Source: an uncultured Comamonadaceae bacterium (lineage in GTDB: Bacteria > Pseudomonadota > Gammaproteobacteria > Burkholderiales > Burkholderiaceae). Taken from it: a stretch of DNA of 8,275 nt. The position numbers and the translations under genes were made by a program. This document shows, piece by piece, positions 1 through 6,376 of the stretch (position 1 is its first letter; each line of letters starts with the position of its first letter). The DNA lies in the NCBI GenBank assembly GCA_946482115.1, contig CAMLQP010000119.1, positions 1 to 8,275 of the forward strand, given 5' to 3'. The notes beneath the pieces are model-generated. The model was given only the letters and a program-made list of their open reading frames with translations. It ran no database searches and had not been told where the DNA came from.

Positions 1-331
1 CAAGCGCATCGGCGTCAAGCCCGGCGCCAGCCTGAGCCTGCAGATGCATCACCACCGCGCCGAACACTGGATCGTGGTCAAGGGCACGGCCGAGGTCACG
101 CGTGGCCAGGACACCTTCCTGCTGTCGGAGAACCAGTCCACCTACATCCCGGTGGGCGAGCTGCACCGCCTGCACAACCCCGGCAAGATGGAGCTGGAAA
201 TGATCGAGGTGCAGTCGGGCAGCTATCTGGGCGAAGACGACATCGTGCGCTTCGAGGACAGCTACGGGCGCGCCACTGCGCCCCGGGCCGCACCGCCCGA
301 GACGCCGCTGCGGGCCGTCATCAGCCGATGA
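1..331 (+). CDS. manC: Mannose-1-phosphate guanylyltransferase / mannose-6-phosphate isomerase, C-terminal part (5' end outside window)
   Basis: This is the C-terminal cupin (phosphomannose isomerase) domain of a bifunctional ManC/AlgA/CpsB-type enzyme. The family interconverts fructose-6-P and mannose-6-P, and makes GDP-mannose from mannose-1-P and GTP in the cytoplasm. The frame is open from base 2. It shows the family block [19 protein letters not shown], whose Gln, His and Glu residues are the usual metal ligands, followed by [10 protein letters not shown] second segment, [14 protein letters not shown], carries the later cupin histidine. Most homologues stop soon after a sequence like VRFEDSYGR; here about 16 further Ala/Pro-rich residues follow, a small C-terminal extension. 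The nucleotidyltransferase domain lies upstream of the window. The stop overlaps the next start as ATGA, so translational coupling to the glycosyltransferase is likely. GDP-mannose supply suggests mannose, or a sugar derived from GDP-mannose such as fucose, in the polymer. Confidence 0.93.
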   Translation, partial: KRIGVKPGASLSLQMHHHRAEHWIVVKGTAEVTRGQDTFLLSENQSTYIPVGELHRLHNPGKMELEMIEVQSGSYLGEDDIVRFEDSYGRATAPRAAPPETPLRAVISR

Positions 332-1464
332 AGGTCGCCATCGTCCACTACTGGTGGCTCAGCAACCGCGGCGGTGAGGCCGTGGTGGCCGCCATCGCCG
401 AGCTCTACCCCGAGGCCGACCTGTTCGTGCACGTGTGCGACGAGGCCCTGGTGCGCCAGACCCTGGGCCCGGGCTTCAAGGGCCAGGTGCACACCACCTT
501 CATCGCCCGCCTGCCGGGCGCGGCGCGCCATTACCAGAAGTACCTGCCCCTGATGCCCACGGCGCTGGAGCAGCTGGATCTGACGGCCTACGACCTGGTG
601 ATCAGCAGCGAATCCGGGCCGGCCAAGGGCGTGGTCACGCGGCCGGACGCGCTGCACGTCTGCTACTGCCACTCGCCCATGCGCTACGTGTGGGACATGT
701 ACCCCGCCTACCTCCAGGGCGCGGGCCGGGTCGTTCGGGCGCTGTTCCCCTGGGTGGCGCACTGGCTGCGCGTGTGGGACCGGGCATCGGCCGACCGCGT
801 GGACCACTTTGTCGCCAACTCCAGCTTCGTGGCCTCGCGCATCCGCAAGTTCTACCGGCGCGAGGCCGAGGTGGTGTTTCCGCCGGTGAACGTGACGGCC
901 TTCGACCACCGCCGTGAACGCGGTGACTTCTACCTCTGCCTGGGACAGCTCGTGCCCTACAAGCGGGCCGACATGGTGGTGGAGGTGTTCAACCGGCTCG
1001 GACTGCCCCTGGTGGTGATCGGCGAAGGCGAGCTGTACGACCGCCTCAAGGCCGTCGCCGGACCCAATGTGCAGCTGATGGGGCGCCAGCCTTTCAGCGT
1101 GGTCAAGGACAAGCTCGAAACCTGCAAGGCGCTGGTGTTCCCCGGCCTGGAGGACTTCGGCATCGTGCCGGTGGAGGCCATGGCCAGCGGTGCCCCGGTG
1201 ATCGCCTACGGCAAGGGCGGCGCACTCGACACCATCGTGCACGGCCAGACCGGCGTGCTGTTCGACGAGCAGAGCAACGAGGCCCTGGAACGCGCCGTGC
1301 GCGCCTGCGAGGCCGGCCAGCACAGCTTCGACGTGGAGGCGCTGCGCGAGCACGCCAGCGGCTTCGACAAGCGCATCTTCCAGCACCGTTTTCTGCAGGC
1401 CGTGGCGCGCGCGCTCGACGCGCAGAACACACCGCCCCTGCGGCTCGCCGAGGAAGGGGCCTGA
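328..1464 (+). CDS. Family 4 glycosyltransferase, WbaZ-like (putative mannosyltransferase)
   Basis: This 378-residue GT-B fold enzyme is expected to be cytoplasmic or membrane-associated and to transfer a sugar from a nucleotide donor to the growing lipid-linked repeat unit. The N-terminal half has the glycine loop [11 protein letters not shown] (residues 7-17), the block [15 protein letters not shown] and the motif [14 protein letters not shown] (112-125). These are characteristic of the WbaZ-like subfamily, which includes O-antigen mannosyltransferases. The C-terminal Rossmann half has [10 protein letters not shown] (around 206-215) and the retaining GT4 E-x7-E signature, E275 and E283, in [15 protein letters not shown]. 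No signal peptide or membrane span is evident. The ATG overlaps the manC stop by 4 bases. Directly following GDP-mannose synthesis makes GDP-mannose a plausible donor, but donor and linkage cannot be read from sequence. Length is normal and the frame intact. Confidence 0.9.
   Translation: MKVAIVHYWWLSNRGGEAVVAAIAELYPEADLFVHVCDEALVRQTLGPGFKGQVHTTFIARLPGAARHYQKYLPLMPTALEQLDLTAYDLVISSESGPAKGVVTRPDALHVCYCHSPMRYVWDMYPAYLQGAGRVVRALFPWVAHWLRVWDRASADRVDHFVANSSFVASRIRKFYRREAEVVFPPVNVTAFDHRRERGDFYLCLGQLVPYKRADMVVEVFNRLGLPLVVIGEGELYDRLKAVAGPNVQLMGRQPFSVVKDKLETCKALVFPGLEDFGIVPVEAMASGAPVIAYGKGGALDTIVHGQTGVLFDEQSNEALERAVRACEAGQHSFDVEALREHASGFDKRIFQHRFLQAVARALDAQNTPPLRLAEEGA
1451..1457 (+). promoter_or_regulatory. 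Ribosome binding site for the Wzy-like gene
   Basis: AGGAAGG is a strong Shine-Dalgarno match lying 10 bases before the ATG at 1468, inside the last codons of the upstream glycosyltransferase. It supports that start and independent initiation across the 3-base gap. Confidence 0.6.
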
Positions 1465-1467
1465 GCC

Positions 1468-2886
1468 ATGGAGATGGTGGTGATCGGGCTGTTCTGGGTG
1501 CTGGCGCTGCGGGTGCTGATCGGCAAGCCGCGCACGGGGCTGAGCATCTTCTTCGCGTCGATTCCGTTCGGTGCGCTGGCGGTCATTCCCACCAACCTGA
1601 CCGGCGGCCTCACCCTGACGCCGACGCCGATCATCGCCCTGCTCATCGGCGCCCGGCTGCTGCTGAACCCGCAGGACCGCCAGGCGCTGGCGGGCATCGC
1701 CCTGTCCAAGAACGGCACCGTGTACCTCACGGCGTTCTGGCTGGTCGCCTGCGCGGCCACGCTGCTGATGCCGCGCATCTTCGAAGGCCAGGTGACCATC
1801 TTTCCGGTGCGCTCGGCGGAGATGATCGTCGAGGAGCTGCTGCACCCGACCACGCAGAACTTCTCCCAGCTGACCTACCTCTCGATCTCGGTGTTCGCGG
1901 TGTTCTGCTTCATCCGGCTGACCTGCAAGCACTACCAGCCCGCCGACCTGCTGGGGCCGATGCGGGTCGGCGCGCTGGTCACGGTCGCCACCGGTGCCAT
2001 CGACTACGCCAGCAACTTCGTCAACCTCACCTCGGTCCTCGACCCGTTCCGCACCGCCTCGTACGCCCTGCTCACCACCAACGAGGTGTTCGGCAACAAG
2101 CGCACCGTCGGCCTGATGCCCGAAGCCTCGTCCTACGGCTCTGTGTGTGTCTTCTTCCTGTCGCTGCTCTACTTCCTGCGCCTGACCGTGCACCAGGACC
2201 GGCTGGGCTATGCCAAGAACATGGCGCTGGTGTTCGCCCTGCTGCTGATGGCGCTGCTGTCCACCTCGTCGGCCGCCATCGTCTGTGTGGGCGTGTTCCT
2301 GGTGCTGGTGGTGGTGGACTGGCTCTGGAGCGATGTGCACCTGCGCAAGGCCCCGCTCACCCGTTCCGCGCTGCTGTGGGGCTGCGTGCTCTCGCTGGCG
2401 ATGCTGTACCTGTCGTTCCAGCCCCGGCTGCTCGATGAGCTGACGGAAATCTTCAACCACATGGTGGTCTACAAGACCGAGTCGCAATCGTACGAGGAGC
2501 GCACGCTGTGGACCACCGTCAGCCTGCAGGCGCTGCAGGACACCTACGGCCTGGGCGTGGGCGTGGGGGGCACGCGCACCTCCAGCTTCCTGGCGGCCCT
2601 GTTCAGCAACACCGGCGTGCTGGGCGGGCTGCTGTTCATGGCCTTCCTGCTCAAGGCCCTGCTGGGCCGCAGCCACCACGACCGCTCGACCCTGCTGCGC
2701 TCGGTGCAGCGTGGGCTGTTCTTCGCCTTCCTGCCGCCCTTTGCCAACCTGCTGATGGTGGGCACCTCGACCGACTTCGGCCTGCCCCTGGCCTACCTGC
2801 TGGGCATCAAGCTGGGCCTGATGGCCCGGCACCCGGCGCGCGCCAGCGCGCCGGTGCCGGCACCGCTGCTGCAGGGGGCCCGATGA
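1468..2886 (+). CDS. Wzy-like O-antigen/exopolysaccharide polymerase, polytopic membrane protein
   Basis: This 472-residue inner-membrane protein has about 11-12 hydrophobic segments, for example residues 3-18, 24-40, 50-66, 83-101, 133-150 and a long pair after about 245. It probably polymerises lipid-linked repeat units at the periplasmic face. Two features match the Wzy/O-antigen ligase superfamily. One is VGLMPEASSYG (214-224), like the conserved Glu-Ala/Pro-Ser segment before a membrane span. The other is a hydrophilic loop with YEERTLW (342-348) followed by YGLGVGVGGTR (360-370), matching the usual pattern of an Arg in the loop, a G-x-G-x-G turn and then a span. Overall sequence is poorly conserved in this family, so the call rests on topology, these motifs and the position beside a flippase and glycosyltransferases. 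A WaaL-type ligase is the main alternative, but Wzy fits the context better. The start is 3 bases after the previous stop, and the end overlaps the flippase start by 4 bases. Confidence 0.8.
   Translation: MEMVVIGLFWVLALRVLIGKPRTGLSIFFASIPFGALAVIPTNLTGGLTLTPTPIIALLIGARLLLNPQDRQALAGIALSKNGTVYLTAFWLVACAATLLMPRIFEGQVTIFPVRSAEMIVEELLHPTTQNFSQLTYLSISVFAVFCFIRLTCKHYQPADLLGPMRVGALVTVATGAIDYASNFVNLTSVLDPFRTASYALLTTNEVFGNKRTVGLMPEASSYGSVCVFFLSLLYFLRLTVHQDRLGYAKNMALVFALLLMALLSTSSAAIVCVGVFLVLVVVDWLWSDVHLRKAPLTRSALLWGCVLSLAMLYLSFQPRLLDELTEIFNHMVVYKTESQSYEERTLWTTVSLQALQDTYGLGVGVGGTRTSSFLAALFSNTGVLGGLLFMAFLLKALLGRSHHDRSTLLRSVQRGLFFAFLPPFANLLMVGTSTDFGLPLAYLLGIKLGLMARHPARASAPVPAPLLQGAR
2833..2854. repeat. 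Perfect 9-bp inverted repeat (stem-loop) at the end of the polymerase gene
   Basis: CCGGCGCGC at 2833-2841 and GCGCGCCGG at 2846-2854 are exact reverse complements separated by four bases, GCCA. They lie in the last codons of the polymerase gene, about 28 bases before the flippase ATG. No T-run follows, so this is not a rho-independent terminator. It could fold in mRNA near the start of the next gene, or be a chance product of high GC content. Confidence 0.5.
2853..2864. repeat. 12-bp perfect palindrome GGTGCCGGCACC
   Basis: GGTGCCGGCACC equals its own reverse complement. It directly follows, and shares two bases with, the inverted repeat at 2833-2854, still inside the polymerase coding sequence. 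It may be coincidental in GC-rich DNA. It cannot form a normal hairpin without opening its centre. Confidence 0.4.
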
Positions 2887-4148
2887 GCGCCAATCCCGCC
2901 GCCACCCGCTCGTCGCTGGACTTCGCGTTCGTCTACGCGGCCTACTGCCTGCGCTACGTCTACCTGCTGGTGCTGATTCCCTTCTATGGCCGGGTCCTGG
3001 GCATGGAAGGCTACGCCGTGGTGCTGTCGGCGCTGTCGCTGATGAACCTGGTCTGGATCTTCAACAACTGGGGCCTGGCGCCGGCCGGCACCCGCGCCAT
3101 CGCCACCGCGTCGGCACCCGGGCAGCAGTCGGACATCTTCGGCGCGCAGTTCAGCGCCCGGCTGCTGCTGATGCTCATCGTCGTGCCGGGCGCTCTGCTC
3201 GCCATTCAGCTCTCGCCCCTGCTGGCGGCCAACCGCTGGGCCGCCTGGGCGGCCATGGCCCTGGGCGTGGTCTCGGCCTTCAACCTGGGCTGGTACTACA
3301 CCGGCACCCACCGCCCGCGCACCACGGTGCGGCTCGAAGTGATCGGCTTCGTGTTCAACCTGTCGCTCATCCTGGCGCTGGTGCGCGCGCCCGAGGATGC
3401 CGATCTGGCGGTCTTCATGATGCTGCTGTCGGCGCTGATCGTGTCGGTCATCGCCTACTGGTCGTGCCGCGGCGAGTTCCGCCTCGACCGGCTCATCCAG
3501 TGGCGCGCGGGGCTGCAGCTGATCCGCTCGTCGGGCTATCTGTTCCTGTACATCAGCAACGCGATCTTTGTCGGGGCGGCGCTGACCTACCTGCTGGGCC
3601 TGTTCGCCAGCGCGGACATGGTGGGCGCCTACGGCGCCGCGGACCGGCTGGTGGCGGCGGGCATCAGCATCATGACGCCCATGGGCCACATCTTCATCCC
3701 GAAGATCACCGCCCTGTTCGCCAGCCACCGCGACGACGCCTACCGGCTCTCGCGCAAGGTCGGCGCCCTGCTGCTGCTGGTGGCCACGCTGGGCGCCGCC
3801 GTCAGCCACTGGTTCGCGCCGCCCATCGTCTCGCTGATCTTCGGCCCCGGCTTCGAGCAGACCGCCGAACTGCTGCAGGTGCTGTCGGTGGTGTTCCCGA
3901 TCAACGCCGCCATCATCGTGCTGGGCGCCTACCTGTTCATCCCGCAGCACCAGGAGCGCACGCTGGCCGCCGTGGTCATCGCTGGCTCGGCCATCGGCAT
4001 CGGCGCCCTGGTGGTCCTGGGCAGCAGCCACCAGGCGATGGGGGCGGCTTACGCCCGGATCATCGGGGACGCGATCACCCTGACGCTGCTGCTGGTGTTC
4101 GCCTGGAAGAACGGCATCCTGCAGCGGCTGCTGTCCCTGCGCCGTTGA
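2883..4148 (+). CDS. Wzx-like flippase (polysaccharide biosynthesis protein, MOP superfamily)
   Basis: This 421-residue inner-membrane protein has about 12 hydrophobic spans distributed along its length. It is expected to translocate the undecaprenyl-linked repeat unit from the cytoplasmic to the periplasmic leaflet. The N-terminus (FAFVYAAYCLRYVYLLVLIP, then FYGRVLGMEGYAVV) resembles the opening of Wzx proteins, where a first span leads into a loop with conserved Gly and Tyr. The central stretch MTPMGHIFIPKITALF (264-279) matches the half-way segment of the family, where a Pro near the end of a span precedes a cytoplasmic loop. The frame stays open far upstream to about 2508, but that part overlaps the polymerase gene and is arginine/proline-rich non-membrane sequence. 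The ATG at 2883 has AGGGGG four bases upstream, overlaps the polymerase stop as ATGA, and leads straight into the first hydrophobic region, so it is the chosen start. Length is at the short end of normal. Confidence 0.88.
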   Translation: MSANPAATRSSLDFAFVYAAYCLRYVYLLVLIPFYGRVLGMEGYAVVLSALSLMNLVWIFNNWGLAPAGTRAIATASAPGQQSDIFGAQFSARLLLMLIVVPGALLAIQLSPLLAANRWAAWAAMALGVVSAFNLGWYYTGTHRPRTTVRLEVIGFVFNLSLILALVRAPEDADLAVFMMLLSALIVSVIAYWSCRGEFRLDRLIQWRAGLQLIRSSGYLFLYISNAIFVGAALTYLLGLFASADMVGAYGAADRLVAAGISIMTPMGHIFIPKITALFASHRDDAYRLSRKVGALLLLVATLGAAVSHWFAPPIVSLIFGPGFEQTAELLQVLSVVFPINAAIIVLGAYLFIPQHQERTLAAVVIAGSAIGIGALVVLGSSHQAMGAAYARIIGDAITLTLLLVFAWKNGILQRLLSLRR

Positions 4149-4190
4149 GCCCCGATGCCCGACCCGTTTTCACTTGAACCACAGACCTCC

Positions 4191-4195
4191 AGGAA
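4191..4195 (+). promoter_or_regulatory. Ribosome binding site deciding the start of the family 2 glycosyltransferase
   Basis: AGGAA sits a few bases before the ATG at 4200. The other in-frame ATG, at 4155, has no comparable purine-rich site before it. This favours 4200 as the true start. Confidence 0.6.
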
Positions 4196-4199
4196 CCGC

Positions 4200-5114
4200 A
4201 TGAAGGCCTATGTCGTCGTTGCCACCAAAGGAAGAGCGTCCGTCGCGGGCGGCGTCCTGCACGCGCTGCAGCAGCAGACCTGCCCCGCCCGGCACATCGT
4301 CTTCGTGGGCAGCGAGCCCGCCGACGTGGCCGGGCTGGACACCCACCCGCTGTACGCCGCCGGCACGGTCTCGGTGCTGCTGTCGGACGCGGGCCTGACC
4401 CGCCAGCGCAACGCCGGGCTGGAGCACCTGGCCACCCTGACCCGCGGCGAGGACCCGGCCCAGTGGTTCGTGGTGTTCTTCGACGACGACTTCCGGCCCG
4501 CGCCCGACTGGCTGGACCACTGCCGCGCGGCCTTCCTGGGCGACCCGCAGCTGGTCGGCGTGGGCGGCACGGTGCTGGCGGACGGCATCACCGGCACCCC
4601 GATCACCGAGTCGCAGGCGCAGGACTTCATCGAATCCCGCCGCCCGCCGATGAAGCACACCTGGTCCGGCCCGCGTCGCGACGTTCCCGACCTCTACGGC
4701 TGCAACATGGCCTACCGGGGCAGCGTGGCCGGCCACGAGCGCTTCGACCCGGCGCTGCCCTTCTACGGCTGGCTGGAAGACGTCGACTACTCGGTCAAGG
4801 CCAGCCGCCAGGGCGCGCTGCGCTACATCCCCGAATGCCGCGGCGTGCACATGGGCAGCTCGTCGGGCCGCACCAGCGGCGTGCGCTTCGGCTACTCGCA
4901 GATCGCCAACCCGCTGTACCTGATCCGCAAGAAAACGCTGCCGCTCCAGAAAGGCGGCTGGACCCTGCTGCGCAACATGCTCTCCAACAGCGCCAACACG
5001 CTGCTGCGCAACCAGTCGCGCGACTACACCGGGCGGCTGCGGGGCAACTTCATGGCCATCCGCGACCTGTTCCGCGGCCACTGCCACCCGACCCGGGTCA
5101 CGGGCATCCAGTGA
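4200..5114 (+). CDS. Family 2 glycosyltransferase
   Basis: This 304-residue GT-A fold enzyme probably adds one sugar to the lipid-linked repeat unit in the cytoplasm. The start MKAYVVVATKGR is the first beta strand and nucleotide-binding turn of family 2. LTRQRNAGLEHL follows, matching the usual R-N-x-G segment. FVVFFDDDFRP contains the metal-binding Asp cluster (D95-D97), and the acceptor-side motif WLEDVDY supplies the likely catalytic base (E193/D194). The C-terminal 70 or so residues are basic (NPLYLIRKK, NMLSNSANTLLRNQ), as in many rhamnosyl- or galactosyltransferase-like members, and could contact the membrane. An in-frame ATG at 4155 would add 15 residues (MPDPFSLEPQTSRNR), but it lacks a ribosome site and the extra residues precede the conserved first strand. 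With the 4200 start, a 51-base gap separates it from the flippase, the longest gap in the cluster. Donor and linkage are unknown. Confidence 0.88.
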   Translation: MKAYVVVATKGRASVAGGVLHALQQQTCPARHIVFVGSEPADVAGLDTHPLYAAGTVSVLLSDAGLTRQRNAGLEHLATLTRGEDPAQWFVVFFDDDFRPAPDWLDHCRAAFLGDPQLVGVGGTVLADGITGTPITESQAQDFIESRRPPMKHTWSGPRRDVPDLYGCNMAYRGSVAGHERFDPALPFYGWLEDVDYSVKASRQGALRYIPECRGVHMGSSSGRTSGVRFGYSQIANPLYLIRKKTLPLQKGGWTLLRNMLSNSANTLLRNQSRDYTGRLRGNFMAIRDLFRGHCHPTRVTGIQ

Positions 5115-5125
5115 GCGCCGACACC

Positions 5126-6376
5126 ATGCAGCACCCCTTCCGCCTCGTCGTGCTCAACGACTTCGCTTCGGCCAACGGCGGCGCCTCGTCGCTGGCCATC
5201 GCGAACGCCAACCTGATGGCGTCCACCGGCATCGACGTCACCTATCTGTGCGGAGAGCACAGCCCCGCCGACGGCACCCTGAACGCCCGCGTCTCGCGCC
5301 TGGGCCTCAATGGCGCGGCCATCGACCCGGCCCGGCCGCTGAACAACGCCATCAACGGCCTCTACAACCCGGCCACCCAGCGCTTCCTGGCCGACTGGAT
5401 CGGCGCGCACGACACGCCGCACACGGTCTACCACCTGCATGGCTGGAGCAAGATTTTTTCGCCCTCGGTGTTCAAGGCGCTGGCGCAGGTCGCCAGCCGC
5501 ACCCTGGTGCATGCCCACGACTACTTTCCCGCCTGCCCCAACGGCGCGTTCATCAACTACCCGCAAATGAAAGAGTGCGACCTGCTGCCCACCCAGATGG
5601 GCTGCCTGTTCTCCAACTGCGACCAGCGCAGCTACCCCCAGAAGCTGTGGCGGCTGGCGCGGCACGAGATCAAGAACCGCTGGTTCGACCTGAGGGACTC
5701 GGCCTTCCGCATCGTGCTGCCGCACGAGGCGATGCGCCCCTACTTCACCCGCAGCGGCTGCAGGGACGGTTCGGTGTTCACCGTGCCCAACCCGGTGGTG
5801 CCGTTCACCGACACCCGGATTCGCGCCGAGTCCAACGACGAGTTCCTGTTCATCGGCCGGCTGGTGCCCGAGAAGGGCGTCGACACCTTCCTGGCCGCCG
5901 CCCGGCACGCCCGTGTGAAGGCCAAGGTGATCGGCGCGGGGCCGCTGCTGGGGCCGCTGAAGGCGCAGTACCCGGAAGCCGAGTTCACCGGCTGGCAGGA
6001 CCGCGACACCATCGGCACGCACCTGCGCAACGCGCGTGCGGTCATCATGCCGTCCAAGCTGCGCGAGACCTTCGGGCTGGTGGCCATCGAGTCCATCGCC
6101 AGCGGCATCCCGGTGGTGGTCTCCACCAGCTCGGCCGTGGCGGCGGACCTGGTGCGCATGAACGCCGGCCTGACGGTGGCGCCGGACGACGTGGCCGCGC
6201 TCGTGCCGGTGATGAACCGTCTGGCCGGCTCCGACGAGCTGGTGCGGACCATGAGCGACAACGGTCACACCCACTGGCGGCAGGTGGCCAACACCACCGA
6301 CAGCTGGGCCGATTCGCTGCGGTCCATGTACGGCACGCTGGCGGCCGGGGCCAGGCAGCCGGAAAGGGTGCACTGA
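5126..6376 (+). CDS. Family 4 glycosyltransferase with four-cysteine insertion
   Basis: This is a 416-residue GT-B glycosyltransferase. The N-terminal domain opens with FRLVVLNDFASANGGASSLA, the family's glycine-rich loop. The C-terminal domain has FIGRLVPEKGVDTFLAAA (donor-side strand and Lys) and the E-x7-E signature E314/E322 in RETFGLVAIESIASG. Between the domains is HAHDYFPACPNGAF followed by further cysteines. C137, C151, C160 and C165 lie in a C-x13-C-x8-C-x4-C arrangement that I recall from a subset of polysaccharide glycosyltransferases; they might bind metal or form a structural cluster. An in-frame GTG at 5111 overlaps the preceding stop as GTGA and would give 421 residues. I chose the ATG at 5126 because a GAG lies about 10 bases upstream and the fold begins soon after, but the GTG is a real alternative. 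The frame is open further upstream only as a shadow of the family 2 gene. The stop abuts the next ATG (TGAATG). Substrate is unknown. Confidence 0.9.
   Translation: MQHPFRLVVLNDFASANGGASSLAIANANLMASTGIDVTYLCGEHSPADGTLNARVSRLGLNGAAIDPARPLNNAINGLYNPATQRFLADWIGAHDTPHTVYHLHGWSKIFSPSVFKALAQVASRTLVHAHDYFPACPNGAFINYPQMKECDLLPTQMGCLFSNCDQRSYPQKLWRLARHEIKNRWFDLRDSAFRIVLPHEAMRPYFTRSGCRDGSVFTVPNPVVPFTDTRIRAESNDEFLFIGRLVPEKGVDTFLAAARHARVKAKVIGAGPLLGPLKAQYPEAEFTGWQDRDTIGTHLRNARAVIMPSKLRETFGLVAIESIASGIPVVVSTSSAVAADLVRMNAGLTVAPDDVAALVPVMNRLAGSDELVRTMSDNGHTHWRQVANTTDSWADSLRSMYGTLAAGARQPERVH
6361..6368 (+). promoter_or_regulatory. Ribosome binding site for the pyruvyl transferase gene
   Basis: GGAAAGGG lies eight bases before the ATG at 6377, inside the end of the upstream glycosyltransferase gene. 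It supports the 6377 start where stop and start codons abut. Confidence 0.55.

Noticed and set aside
262..2832. Very long open frame on the minus strand (856 codons)
   Set aside because: It lies wholly antisense to manC, a glycosyltransferase and the polymerase, all of which have clear family motifs. Its product is His/Gln/Arg/Gly-rich with no recognisable domain, as expected from the reverse of GC-biased codons.
2508..2882. Possible N-terminal extension of the flippase
   Set aside because: It overlaps the polymerase gene and encodes Arg/Pro-rich sequence with no counterpart in Wzx proteins. The ATG at 2883 has a ribosome site and the usual overlap.
2793..4031. Minus-strand open frame of 412 codons opposite the flippase gene
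   Set aside because: The product is hydrophilic, rich in Gln, His and Asp, and has no motif. The opposite strand encodes a convincing multi-span membrane protein.
4177..4182. TTGAAC considered as a -35 promoter element
   Set aside because: No recognisable -10 element lies at suitable spacing downstream, and coding sequence begins at 4200.
4463..5125. Possible N-terminal extension of the second family 4 glycosyltransferase
   Set aside because: It overlaps the family 2 glycosyltransferase, whose motifs are in the other frame. The extension is Arg/Pro/His-rich, and the GT-B fold begins just after 5126.
5454..5459. Run of six T in GC-rich coding sequence, considered as a terminator or phase-variable tract
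   Set aside because: No convincing GC stem lies directly upstream. The tract is short, in frame, and encodes ordinary residues (Lys-Ile-Phe-Ser).
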